Origin: Tritrichomonas foetus
Taxonomy: Eukaryota; Parabasalia; Tritrichomonadida; Tritrichomonadidae
Length of the DNA: 64,000 bases
Direction: 5' to 3'
Assembly (NCBI GenBank): GCA_001839685.1
Contig: MLAK01000600.1
Coordinates: forward strand, 1 to 64,000
Made by a program: the position numbers and the translations under genes. Positions 1-9,378 of this stretch are shown here, one piece after another. A model generated the notes under the pieces. That model did not search any database and was not told the origin of the DNA. It saw nothing but the letters and a program-made list of their open reading frames with translations. Each line of letters opens with the position of its first letter. Position 1 is the stretch's first letter.

Positions 1-198
1 TTTTTCATTCGTTGGTTTCATTTCTGGATATTTATAGGGGGAGGTCATGACCCAAACATAATATATCTATTTCAATACATTACAACTATCGATCTAATAG
101 TTTTTTCAATTTCTAATTTTTTTTGGTCTTCGTCTTGATAAAACTCTGTGTACATAAAATCATTATCAATATCAAATTTGAGAGCAATTGACTATATA

Positions 199-1560
199 TC
201 AAAAGGCCAATAGTTTTTCATTTTCAGCTGCAAGAGTTCTCATAATATCCCATGTCATTTGACTTGTGACTTCACTTTCCTTGGCTTCTTCTTCTTCATT
301 TACATTATTATTTTCAGTGTCTTGATTAATGATTCCCTTGGCAAAATATTTATCTAAAGTCTCACGTGCGGCATCAGTGATTCTAGAAGACCAAGATTTG
401 TTTAATTGTTTCATTGTAATAGCAATTCTTTCTGCCAAGTATTTATCTGCAGCCATAATTGCAGTCATCACTTCTTCATCCCCTAAAAACGCTAAAGTTG
501 AAAGAGAAGTTGCCAAATTATCACTCCACATTGCTTCTTCGACATGAGTTGCCACTCTTGATTGAAATTGCGAAAGGTTTGCTGAACATGAAAGTGAACA
601 TAATCTTAATACAAAACAAAACTGCTTTCCACTGTTTGTCCTTGGCCAATGTTTCAATAGATACTTGATTTCTTCGAGATAAAAAGATTCATCTTGGGCA
701 AAAAGCACCAAAAGTTCACTAAAATCATCAAAAAATGAAACTAAATGATCACTTATAAAAAGTGGCAAAGCTTTGAGGAGTAATTTATGATTCACAAATT
801 CTGATTTTTGATTACAAATGACAATTAGAAGACGAATGACACTTTTGATGCAAAAATAAGGGATAGTTCCATCAGAGTGGAATGAAAACATATCGATTAA
901 GCTTTCAAAAAGACATTCATCGATATCATAATTATTCCGAAAATAAATCAACAAATCGACAAGTTTTTCTTGTTGATGGGTATCTGGAGTGTCCAATAAT
1001 CTCACTAATCGTCGAATAAACTTGTCTTGTATCGGAAAATCTGGTTTATGATATGCAATCATTTTAATCATTTGATAAATCTGACAAATACTCCTCGATG
1101 CTTTATTGGCAATTTCAGTAGAAATGTCATAGTAATAGAATGAAGGATTGACAGGTTTCTGGGGCTTGAATACAAAATCGGTCACAAACTGGATTAATTT
1201 TTCTTGGACTTGTTCGCTTAATTGCTTGAAGTTAGCTGTTATTCCAATGAGTCTATCGATTTCAACTGGCGGTGGAATATTCAAATAGCTAGATAACATA
1301 TTTGGATCGTCGCACGCAACATACTCATCTTCAGGTATTTTGCAAGCTTTGATTGCTGCAATTGCAAAATCGTCGGCTCGATTGTGCGTTGGTGAGGTGC
1401 TTTTTATAGGTTGAGTCGAATATCGAAGATTTGGCGCCCCAAAACTTGATCTCCTTCCGATGGGCTGACGGGCTGAAATTAATGCTGTAGTAGTCTGTGA
1501 TAAAAGGCTGGGCGTGCTTTTTTTGATAGGCTGAATGATTTTGGGCTTTACACAAAGCAT
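199..1560 (-). CDS. PP2A B56-type regulatory subunit-like protein
   Basis: Predicted 453-residue helical-repeat protein of the protein phosphatase 2A B56 (B') family, whose members place the PP2A catalytic core on substrates. The segment LLKHWPRTNSGKQ, about two thirds along, matches the conserved B56 block around 'YWPxTxSxKQ'. The final helix, with LNKSWSSRI, matches the family's end of fold ('HWNxxI'). The first ~85 residues are basic and Ser/Thr-rich and probably disordered; the tail is acidic (NNNVNEEEEAKESE). The frame stays open upstream to 1617 only through a TTG, so I take the ATG at 1560-1558. Length is close to the usual 450-500 residues. Family assignment is by eye from motifs; holoenzyme partners cannot be inferred. 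Confidence 0.8.
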   Translation of the reverse strand: MLCVKPKIIQPIKKSTPSLLSQTTTALISARQPIGRRSSFGAPNLRYSTQPIKSTSPTHNRADDFAIAAIKACKIPEDEYVACDDPNMLSSYLNIPPPVEIDRLIGITANFKQLSEQVQEKLIQFVTDFVFKPQKPVNPSFYYYDISTEIANKASRSICQIYQMIKMIAYHKPDFPIQDKFIRRLVRLLDTPDTHQQEKLVDLLIYFRNNYDIDECLFESLIDMFSFHSDGTIPYFCIKSVIRLLIVICNQKSEFVNHKLLLKALPLFISDHLVSFFDDFSELLVLFAQDESFYLEEIKYLLKHWPRTNSGKQFCFVLRLCSLSCSANLSQFQSRVATHVEEAMWSDNLATSLSTLAFLGDEEVMTAIMAADKYLAERIAITMKQLNKSWSSRITDAARETLDKYFAKGIINQDTENNNVNEEEEAKESEVTSQMTWDIMRTLAAENEKLLAF

Positions 1561-2564
1561 TTTTGCAACACTTTTTCTATAGATAATTACAATCAATTCC
1601 GAATAAAATTTCCTCAAAGTGGTGGAATTTTCTTAATGCTTTCCTTCTCAATTCATTGAATTTTTTATTGAATGGACTCGGAATTTTGAATATAGGCTAT
1701 TACATTCTCAAAGGTCGAGTATGAGTTTATTTACTTCATGATATAATACAATTATTATACAACCAATTATTCATGGTTGGATCTGATATAATTTCTATTT
1801 GCAATTTCAATACTAACCGAAAAATTGGATCACCATTCAGTGAAAAAATAATAAGTTGGTTGTAAAAAGTGAGAAGTGGTCAATACATAAAAGTGACACG
1901 TTATTGACCTTTTTAGACAAACAAAAAATTTTGACAAAATATTCGAAAACCCATAACAAACTCGATCAATCAATTATTTTTCTCCGCAACAGCGGGCATT
2001 CTTATAAGGATATACAAGCGATCTTAAAAGTTAGATCTTCACGAATTTCTGCCGTTTTCGAAAGGCGTAAAATTCATTAGATGATCACTTTGTAGGTCAT
2101 TTCTATAAAATTCAAGAATAGAAAATAAAACACAACGTAGATTTCAAACGATGGAACCCATCTTAAATCTAAGATTGAAATTGTTTTTGGCAAACTCAAA
2201 AATCAACTCTGGACATCGATAAAAATCACTGGACTGAGCAAACCTTAATGGAAATGAGGATTTGTATTATTTATCTATTCATTGTCTTTTGCTGACAAAA
2301 ATTGATCAATGGATAAAAGACTTTATTCAAATTATTCTGAGTTAATCTGGCCATAAATAAAAAGTGACTATTTTCACCAATATTTTGAAAGGCTGAACAA
2401 TCAATTGTTTTCATATAACATGTCATTGCAGGATAGAGAACGGCTAACCAGCCAAATATTCTGAATCTTGGGAAATTTTGTTAAAATAGTTCAAATTTTA
2501 CATGCCATTCATATTTTTTCACAAAAAATGAAATTGAGAGAATCATCGATTTACATTTCGAAAA
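1561..2564. other. intergenic region upstream of two divergent genes
   Basis: About 1 kb between the B56-like gene (minus) and the Rab gene (plus). It should hold both promoters, but I see no strict initiator next to either ATG. The middle part contains a possible transposase remnant, annotated separately. No complete gene is seen. Confidence 0.5.
1856..2350 (+). pseudogene. possible DNA-transposase remnant
   Basis: A 74-codon open stretch (1856-2080) has no ATG start. It encodes a helix-turn-helix-like segment (FLRNSGHSYKDIQAILKVRS) of the kind at the N terminus of many DDE transposases. About 100 bases after its stop, another frame reads SKIEIVFGKLKNQLW (around 2170-2215), which resembles the final Glu-containing block of some DDE transposases ('IExxFGxLKxRF'). 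Frames in between are interrupted, and I see no terminal inverted repeats or target-site duplications. I read it as an old, eroded insertion; it could also be chance or the remains of another DNA-binding protein. Confidence 0.3.
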
Positions 2565-3173
2565 ATGAGCCAAGAAATCTCAAGACAGTTTAAAATCATT
2601 TTGCTAGGAGACAGTGGTGTCGGCAAAACTTCACTTATTAATCAATATATCAAAGGTGAATTTGACTCAGATCAATCAGCGACCGTCGGCGTCGAATTTC
2701 AAGCAAAATTTATCACTTCTGATGGCGAAAACATCAAGCTTGGTATTTGGGACACTGCAGGACAAGAAAAATTCCGGACGTTAACACGCCAATTTTACAG
2801 GAATGTCGACGGTGTTATTTTGGTATACGATATTACAGATGCAAAAACACTCCAAAGCATAGATGAATACTGGATGCAACAACTCCAGGAGAACGCAACA
2901 ACATCCTACCAAACAATAATTGTTGGTAATAAATCTGATATGAAGGAAACAGCTGATTCTGATTCATTAGTAACAACACAAATGGGTCAAGAAATGGCAC
3001 GTAAGTACTCCACGTTGTTCGTTGAAGCGAGTGCGAAAACATCAGACCACGTTCAAAACGCATTTGATGAACTTTTACAAAGGATCAAAAGTGAAACACG
3101 AACAGAATCTGAACCCCAATCGTATCCACAGATCAACCAACCAGACGGACCATCAAATGATTATTGCTGCTAA
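2565..3173 (+). CDS. Rab-family small GTPase
   Basis: Complete 202-residue Rab GTPase, a membrane-trafficking switch. All nucleotide-binding motifs are present: P-loop GDSGVGKTS near residues 15-23, switch I with ATVGVEF (the conserved Thr), switch II WDTAGQEKFRTL, the base-specificity motif NKSD, and EASAKT. The Rab-type sequence FYRNVDGVILVYDIT follows switch II. The C terminus is a hypervariable Pro/Gln/Ser-rich linker ending in Cys-Cys, which is expected to be geranylgeranylated. The stop lies in TAAA (CTGCTAAATC), fitting the trichomonad poly(A) context. It is convergent with the coiled-coil gene ending at 3458, with a minisatellite between them. The exact Rab subfamily cannot be assigned by eye. 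Confidence 0.95.
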   Translation: MSQEISRQFKIILLGDSGVGKTSLINQYIKGEFDSDQSATVGVEFQAKFITSDGENIKLGIWDTAGQEKFRTLTRQFYRNVDGVILVYDITDAKTLQSIDEYWMQQLQENATTSYQTIIVGNKSDMKETADSDSLVTTQMGQEMARKYSTLFVEASAKTSDHVQNAFDELLQRIKSETRTESEPQSYPQINQPDGPSNDYCC

Positions 3174-3230
3174 ATCTTTTTCTTTCAACTCTCTTATATT
3201 TTTTTTCTTTTTGTTCACATTATAATAACA

Positions 3231-3410
3231 TGTATACAAAGTAAAGTAAATGTATATAAAGTAAAGTAAATGTATACAAAGTAAAGTAAATGTATACAAA
3301 GTAAAGTAAATGTATATAAAGTAAAGTAAATGTATATAAAGTAAAGTAAATGTATATAAAGTAAAGTAAATGTATATAAAGTAAAGTAAATGTATACAAA
3401 GTAACAAAGT
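3231..3410. repeat. 20-bp minisatellite, nine copies
   Basis: Tandem array of the unit TGTATAYAAAGTAAAGTAAA starting at 3231 with a 20-base period: eight full copies and a ninth that breaks down after TGTATACAAAGTAA. Copies differ almost only at the seventh base (C or T), in the order C,T,C,C,T,T,T,T,C. It lies between the ends of two convergent genes. Its reverse strand is an open frame of periodic hydrophobic peptide, which is a by-product of the repeat. Confidence 0.95.
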
Positions 3411-3457
3411 CAACCTATTTTTTATACAAAAATATATCTATTAATATTATACAATAA

Positions 3458-4984
3458 TTACCACATATCATTATCGTTTATACTTCCAATATCATGAAAA
3501 CTAAATTCTAAGTTACCCATATCGATGCTAACTGAGCTTGGACCAGTTGGCGATTGTTTCTTCTCCATTTTTTCCGTATCATCATCTTTTTTAAAGCTTA
3601 CATCAAGTTTTGGAGGTTGCTCAATTTTAGGCTTGTTAGGGTTTTGTGGTGTCAAAGATGAAGGCAACCTTTGCTGTGATGTCGAATCAATAATTGGGTT
3701 TGTATCTGATGGAATTCCACTTGAATCTTTAATTGGATTAGTTGCACTAGTTTTATTGTTATCATCATCGGCATTTATCACATCTTGTATTTCTTCTGGC
3801 ATTATCTCGATCTGGTAATCTTCAGAATCATCAACCCAATTTGATTGGCTTACAAACATTTGATTAATGATAGATTGTTGTGTTGGCTGTGGCTCAGTCG
3901 GTTTATTTTCTGGAAATGTTGTTCGTGGCTTTTGTTGTTGTTGATTTGGACCTGGATTATTTTGTGTTTGTGTATTGGGTTGGATATTTTGTTGAACTTT
4001 TGGTGGATTAAATTGTTGAATATTTGACTGATTGTTTTGTTGATTGTTTTTATTGTTTTGATTCATTTGGTTAAGATTAGCTTGTGTGTTAGGGTATGGA
4101 ATACTATTTTCATCATCAATATTATATTTGATTACATCATCATCAGAACTAACATCATAATGTTTGATATGCTTTATTTCATCATTTTGATTATAATTTG
4201 GCTTTTTCTTAATGATGAATCGATTATCATCGAAGAGTTCATTATTGCTGGATTTTTGATTGTTTATCATTGGCACAGAATCATCTGAATCATAAGATGA
4301 ATTAGAATTGATGTAATTTGACTTTTTCTTATCTTTCGACTTATCCTCATAATTTTTTGGCTTAGATTTTGTGAATCCAGATGTTATAGGAGATGCATGT
4401 AGCACATCAGACATTGAATTATCGTTTTCTTCAGGATTTCCTTCAATTAAACCAGAATCATCAGAATCACTGTTATAATAATTGTTATAACCTTGAAAAT
4501 TATCTGTCTCTGGTCTATTTATTATAATTGGAGCAAACTCACACGCATAATTCGTTACAGGAGGAGGGATTTCGTTTCGCCAATAATAAGCTGTTGGAGA
4601 TTCACGACATTTCTTAAAAACTTTTTCTGTTTCTAATTGGAGAGCTTTTCCTTCTTCTTCAAGTTCGAGAAATCGCCATTCAAAGTTTTTTTCCAAATTT
4701 TTCTTCTGCTTTTGACTTTTGGAATGCTTTGTGATATGAATGGGCGAATTGTTGGTTACATAAGAAGCTTGACGAATTTGTTCTTGCATTCTGGCAATTC
4801 TATTGGAAAAATGTTGGATTAATTCGCGATTTTTATTTTGTTCAATTTTGATCGAGTTTTCTAGTGATTTATTTTGGTTTTTTATTATACGAAGATCAGT
4901 AGAATACTTTCGATAGTCATCCCAGACCTTTTTCTGGAGAAGTTTATTTTTCTTTCTTAATTTTTCGAGCGACTTTTCATTCAT
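3458..4984 (-). CDS. coiled-coil protein with Asn/Gln-rich low-complexity tail
   Basis: Predicted 508-residue protein that I do not recognise. Residues about 1-70 and 95-130 are highly charged with heptad-like spacing (KLRKKNKLLQKKVWDDYRKY) and probably form a coiled coil. The rest is low complexity: Ser/Asp-rich patches (SDSDDSG, SSYDSDDS, SSDDD) that could be casein-kinase-2-type sites, then an Asn/Gln-rich stretch (NQMNQNNKNNQQNNQ) and a Pro/Thr/Gln-rich segment. The frame extends to 5104 only through a TTG. The ATG at 4984 is preferred because an initiator-like TCATT directly abuts it. A scaffold role is conceivable, but nothing in the sequence fixes it. Confidence 0.7.
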   Translation of the reverse strand: MNEKSLEKLRKKNKLLQKKVWDDYRKYSTDLRIIKNQNKSLENSIKIEQNKNRELIQHFSNRIARMQEQIRQASYVTNNSPIHITKHSKSQKQKKNLEKNFEWRFLELEEEGKALQLETEKVFKKCRESPTAYYWRNEIPPPVTNYACEFAPIIINRPETDNFQGYNNYYNSDSDDSGLIEGNPEENDNSMSDVLHASPITSGFTKSKPKNYEDKSKDKKKSNYINSNSSYDSDDSVPMINNQKSSNNELFDDNRFIIKKKPNYNQNDEIKHIKHYDVSSDDDVIKYNIDDENSIPYPNTQANLNQMNQNNKNNQQNNQSNIQQFNPPKVQQNIQPNTQTQNNPGPNQQQQKPRTTFPENKPTEPQPTQQSIINQMFVSQSNWVDDSEDYQIEIMPEEIQDVINADDDNNKTSATNPIKDSSGIPSDTNPIIDSTSQQRLPSSLTPQNPNKPKIEQPPKLDVSFKKDDDTEKMEKKQSPTGPSSVSIDMGNLEFSFHDIGSINDNDMW

Positions 4985-4989
4985 AATGA
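4985..4989 (-). promoter_or_regulatory. initiator-like element (TCATT) abutting the ATG
   Basis: On the minus strand the sequence reads TCATTATG. This fits the trichomonad initiator consensus TCA-pyrimidine-A/T and is directly next to the chosen start codon at 4984. Such motifs are short, so chance matches are possible. Confidence 0.45.
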
Positions 4990-5349
4990 AATGTACGTTT
5001 AGTGAAAATCTTGAATTTTTCAAAGGAATGTGGTTAGATTGACATGTTATATAAAAATTGGCGCTGATTATGTAAAATGAAGAATCACAAAACTGAATTC
5101 CCAAAGTTTGAAGAACAACTCATAATGTCTCAAATGTTATTCATTAATCAGGAACAACTCAAATTTATGTATTGGAATCCGATCATACAATGCAATCTTG
5201 CTACTTCAACTTTCTCATTTCTTCATTTTCATCGTTTCACCAAAATACTCATACTTTCTGGGGTGGATTTGAATAAAGCATAGAAAATTAAAAACTTTAC
5301 AACAACATCGTTCACAATTTTGAGAGATTTTGAAATATCTTTACCAACA
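4990..5349. other. divergent intergenic/promoter region
   Basis: About 360 bases between two divergent genes. Initiator-like elements occur at both ends (4985-4989 minus, 5312-5316 plus). Open frames here lack convincing coding character. Confidence 0.5.
5312..5316 (+). promoter_or_regulatory. initiator-like element (TCACA)
   Basis: TCACA fits TCA-pyrimidine-A/T and sits 34 bases before the ATG at 5350. It supports this ATG over the upstream TTG at 5320. Confidence 0.45.
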
Positions 5350-7842
5350 ATGTCTTTGAGGGCGCTTCTTGCGCTCGTCCCACCAAATTCATATGATTTA
5401 GCAAACGAGTTCCTTGATGATATGGAGTCAGTTCGCTTTGATGCAATAACTCGACACAGAACTTTGACTGTTTTGCCGATCGCAATGTTATCCGAATCCA
5501 AGTATCCATCGCGTTTTCTCCCACAGCAAAAAGCATTTATTCAGCATGTGCTTTCCCGCCCAGTTCTTACCTCGCGAGAAGCCACACCAACTTTTATTCA
5601 ATTTGCATCACTTCTTGTTAATTTTGTTTATAAAAATATTCAACTTTTTGCAAAAGCTGTTTCTGTTCGTATGGCTAAAGGTGATAGTCACTTTTTAATA
5701 TATTCATCGGTTCCTTCATTTTTTGGATTTTTCACATCACATGACCACTCAATAGCTGCAGCAGAATTCTATACATGTGTAATGAAAACAGTACCACCTG
5801 AATATTCAGCTGAAGTAATTCAGCCATTTTTAAATTCTGCTTTAACACATAGATTTATTGAATCTGCAATTTATCCGCTTGCTTTGCGGTTTTCTTTATA
5901 TTTTCAAGGAAATTATACGTCAAAACCTAAATCTGGACGTGACTCCAAAACTAACCAAACTATAACATCACTTGCCAGGTCTTTGCGAAGTTTAATCCTT
6001 GCAGCAGCTCCACTTCTTCCTGATGTTATTCGAATCATTTTTTCTGAAACAATAATTTTACATTGGACACCCGAGGAATTCAGTTTCTTATTTTTTGAGC
6101 ACTTTTTTAAACTTGCTTCTTCACTATATATATCAGCGTCACCATTTCTTCGATATGCTCCACTTTTGAATGATATCATTGATGTTATCCATGAAGAAAA
6201 TGCCATTAAAGCTGAGGATTTGATTGATTCTAGAAATGGCTCATTTCATATTGCACCTCCAATTTATTCAACACTTGGTCTTCCTTATTTGGACTTTGCT
6301 TTGACGGTTGCTGATGTTGCTGTTGCTGCTAATGCTTTAACGCAAATTTGTGAACTTCCTCCAGCACTACGTGGAATTTCATACGCCAAATTTCCAAAAG
6401 CAAAGCTCTTCAAAATGTTTGCAGTAAGAGCTTTTGTAAGAAAAAATGCTCCTTCTCCTCCTCGTGATGGACCATGTATTGCTTTTGATGTGTCTGAACT
6501 TACTGTTGCTGATAATCCTGACTTTGAACGAGCTTTTTTATCACAACATCTTGCAGGTGGTGCTCACGCAATAGATTTGACTGATGCACTTGGTGCAGAT
6601 GCATGCAATCTTACTTTGCCAGCAATTCAACCACTTGGTAGAACAACAAGTATTGATGAAGATTCAAATTCAAATTCATTAAGTGATGGAGAAAGATTCC
6701 AAAGTGCAGGTGATCAGCCACAAATTGAATCACAGAATAATACCAACCCAAATATACACAACAATAAAAACTGTCAAACATTTACACCTATGAATAGCGT
6801 AAATGAATTAGAAAACTCCAACAATGAAAAAGAAATAATCGATTCTAATAACCCTCTTAATAATAATGAATGTAATGATACAGGAAATAATGATGCTAAT
6901 ACAAGTAATGATGACGGTGATATTAAAAATATGGGAAATGAAAAATCTAAATTTAATGAAAGAATTGTAAGTGATAGTAATGAGAGTTTACAAGGCTTAA
7001 ATAACGAAAATAAAAGTCCAGCTGCTCTTCAAGATTATTTACAAAGAAGAAAAGCTAATTTATTAATTAGACAAGCTCATGTTTTTGAAGATTATTTAAG
7101 ATTCCGTGTTGCTCGAAATGAATATGAAGAATATGCGAATATTTTGAGTGATTATGATTCTGTTGTTTGTGCACCTCTTGCGATGAACATTGCCACTTAT
7201 GCACGTGATCTTTATGATGATCCAAGTTCTGCATTTCAACGTGCAGTCACGTATTTTCATACACCACGTCTTCAACGACTTGTTTATTTGGTTGTTCGAT
7301 CGAAACCACTCAAAAAGTGTTTTGCAGCAGCCTCATCACAAATATCTCGTTGTAATGCACAATGTCTTACAATCATTCAAAAATTACGAGCAACGAGAAA
7401 AAATGATCAAGAAGAGATACAATTAAGTCGAGGAAGAATTGAATGTTTAAGAAGATCAGTTTTAAATTTAATTAGTTTACGAAATTCACCAGCAGCAATG
7501 CAAATTGATTTAATTGATCAAACATTAATTGCATTAAATATTTTAGGAAATGGGAAAGAACAAATATTTTATCAAATGCTTCATAAAGCCCTTTTAGATT
7601 CAACATGTGAAATCTTTTTAAGTCTTGTTGTTGCCATAGATATTTGTGTTGTTCAAGATTCATTATTTAGGAGTGAAATGGGAGAGGAAAGTTTTAGAAA
7701 TTGGACACTTCTTTCTAAATTTGTTGATGAATTTACATCAACATCATTAACAACAACAGTATCTGAAGTAATTCAGTTAAGAAGAAATCTCGAAGAATTG
7801 AAGAAGAAAATTCAATTTGAACTTAAGAAATGCGGCTGTTAA
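5350..7842 (+). CDS. large protein of unknown function with Asn-rich insert
   Basis: Predicted 830-residue protein that I cannot assign to a family. The N-terminal ~400 residues look like a mixed helical domain, with an aromatic-rich segment SSVPSFFGFF. Residues ~430-555 (about 6640-7010) form a hydrophilic Asn/Asp/Ser-rich insert that looks disordered. The last ~270 residues are helical and charged (ALQDYLQRRKANLLIRQAHV onwards) and end in a short coiled coil (RRNLEELKKKIQFELKK). There is no signal peptide or obvious membrane segment. The frame is open from a TTG at 5320; I use the ATG at 5350. The incomplete gene at the right end of the window has a similar aromatic motif (PSSFFTFF), so the two may be paralogues. 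Confidence 0.75.
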   Translation: MSLRALLALVPPNSYDLANEFLDDMESVRFDAITRHRTLTVLPIAMLSESKYPSRFLPQQKAFIQHVLSRPVLTSREATPTFIQFASLLVNFVYKNIQLFAKAVSVRMAKGDSHFLIYSSVPSFFGFFTSHDHSIAAAEFYTCVMKTVPPEYSAEVIQPFLNSALTHRFIESAIYPLALRFSLYFQGNYTSKPKSGRDSKTNQTITSLARSLRSLILAAAPLLPDVIRIIFSETIILHWTPEEFSFLFFEHFFKLASSLYISASPFLRYAPLLNDIIDVIHEENAIKAEDLIDSRNGSFHIAPPIYSTLGLPYLDFALTVADVAVAANALTQICELPPALRGISYAKFPKAKLFKMFAVRAFVRKNAPSPPRDGPCIAFDVSELTVADNPDFERAFLSQHLAGGAHAIDLTDALGADACNLTLPAIQPLGRTTSIDEDSNSNSLSDGERFQSAGDQPQIESQNNTNPNIHNNKNCQTFTPMNSVNELENSNNEKEIIDSNNPLNNNECNDTGNNDANTSNDDGDIKNMGNEKSKFNERIVSDSNESLQGLNNENKSPAALQDYLQRRKANLLIRQAHVFEDYLRFRVARNEYEEYANILSDYDSVVCAPLAMNIATYARDLYDDPSSAFQRAVTYFHTPRLQRLVYLVVRSKPLKKCFAAASSQISRCNAQCLTIIQKLRATRKNDQEEIQLSRGRIECLRRSVLNLISLRNSPAAMQIDLIDQTLIALNILGNGKEQIFYQMLHKALLDSTCEIFLSLVVAIDICVVQDSLFRSEMGEESFRNWTLLSKFVDEFTSTSLTTTVSEVIQLRRNLEELKKKIQFELKKCGC

Positions 7843-8303
7843 TCATAATCTTGTTTTTATTATATTATAAACTAAATATTATATATGTCATCTTTGGCTT
7901 ATACATATTTTTAATATCTCTAATTTGTATAAAAAATTAGATTTTCTCTTTTTTAATAGTTTTGACATGTCATATGATCATTTTTTATATGGATTTTGCT
8001 TATTTTATGGAATAATAACTGTAGCAGCCATAAAAATTGAAGTAACATCATGAAATTCGTTATATGATAAATTTGCTCCTTCATTCATGTCATTCTTCAT
8101 ACTTTATATTTTCGCCAAGATAATATCTTTATTCAGAAGCTTTGCCATTCATTGGTGTTTTGACGTGTGAATGAAACTTTGCTCAGTGCATAAAATTTTT
8201 ATATGATGAATTTCTGAAGAAAGGAAAATTGTGAAGTAGTTCACAAATTTGAATGCTTTCAGAAATATATTAAATCAAAAATAATCGTACTAATCACATC
8301 ATA
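7843..8303. other. AT-rich intergenic region
   Basis: 3' flank of the preceding gene. Nothing coding or structured is evident apart from initiator-like TCACATCATA at 8294-8303, just ahead of the eroded oxidoreductase. Confidence 0.4.
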
Positions 8304-8911
8304 ATGGAATGTCGAATTGTTACATAGGTTTCGGTGGAATATCACAAGAAATAGTAGCACCAAAAGGTTTCACACATGATCGTTCTCGTTTTGAACCTTT
8401 GAAAAATGCAGCCTACTGCTGCCACGTCATATATTCAACCACGTGGTTGATGTCAACAATTAGTTGCAAAATTAGGTCTCAAATGGTATCCAACAGCTAA
8501 TGAACTTCTTAATGATGATGAAATTGATGCCATTTTCATTGCAACTTATTTCGAATCTTGGTTATTAAATTTATAGAGATGTCGGAGTTCGAAGTAATGG
8601 AACACTTCCAACTTTCAGGTCATTCCGATGAAGCACAAAAAATTCGAGTTGAACTTGATCGTTTTACAAAAGTTGAACAAGATATCCATCTTAAACCAAT
8701 TGAAAACATTTGGTCCGCAGTTATTTCTCGACATGCTGAAGCAATTCATCAAGGAACACATTTGTTGACAGGCGCCATCAGTTTTTATTACTTTTATTTG
8801 GCTGTCATCAATCAGCTTCACAATCATTCATTGAATTCCAATTTTTTCTCATTCACTACATTAATTGATTCTTCAATGATTTCGATGAATAAATTAAATA
8901 AATTCGATTAG
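8304..8911 (+). pseudogene. eroded Gfo/Idh/MocA-type oxidoreductase
   Basis: Broken remains of an NAD(P)-dependent Gfo/Idh/MocA-family dehydrogenase. The ATG at 8304 starts MECRIVT and runs into a stop. The next frame, from 8309, continues with the Rossmann glycine motif IGFGGISQ and THDRSRFEPLKNA. After a further shift the frame around 8470-8560 reads KLGLKWYPTANELLNDDEID followed by AIFIAT, the characteristic 'L..DDEIDAVFIAT' segment. Another frame (8580-8850) has IENIWSAVISRHAEAI and LLTGAI, resembling the C-terminal 'H..AI..G..' block. About 200 codons remain of a usual 330-380, with at least three frame breaks and a missing middle. TCACATCATA at 8294-8303 looks like a leftover promoter. 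The C-terminal assignment is the weakest part. Confidence 0.55.
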
Positions 8912-9378
8912 ATTAACTATAATCAATATCTATTAATTTTGAAATCATTCTTTTTTGCAAATTATTTGAGATATTAAAGCAAACCAAAAGATACATTTCA
9001 TACGAATCACTAAAGTTTATTATAAGAAAAAAATACATGATTGTAAATTTATTTCGTTCAAAGGAGATTTTCATCGTCAATTCATTTTATTTAGTTTTCA
9101 TGAAATCATTTCTTTTGTTCCTGTTAATGCTTATGTGTTTTCGTCAACAAATCCAAAAGAGGTGATTATTTCGAAAACAAGTTGTAAATCTTCGTTCACT
9201 GGAATGGATGACTAAAAAAAAGTGAGAAATATTCAATACTACTCTATACAGTTGTGGAAATACACCAAAAACATTGCTCCGCTAAATCAGCGATTTCACC
9301 GAAATAAAAAGATTTTCATTATTACAAAAAAGAAGGATAGCAAATACAAAGGGTAAAAAAGTTATTATAAATAGTTTT
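8912..9378. other. intergenic region
   Basis: AT-rich spacer between the eroded oxidoreductase and the stop of the minus-strand membrane protein. I see no gene or repeat. Confidence 0.4.

Noticed and set aside
1561..1617. N-terminal extension of the B56-like protein
   Set aside because: The extension begins with TTG; the ATG at 1560 is the first real start and no conserved sequence is lost.
3231..3410. CRISPR-like array
   Set aside because: The units are directly abutting 20-mers with no spacers, and the host is a eukaryote.
3153..3413. 86-codon minus-strand frame of repeated FTLYTFTLLYIHLLY-like peptide
   Set aside because: It is only the translation of the 20-bp minisatellite, without an independent start signal.
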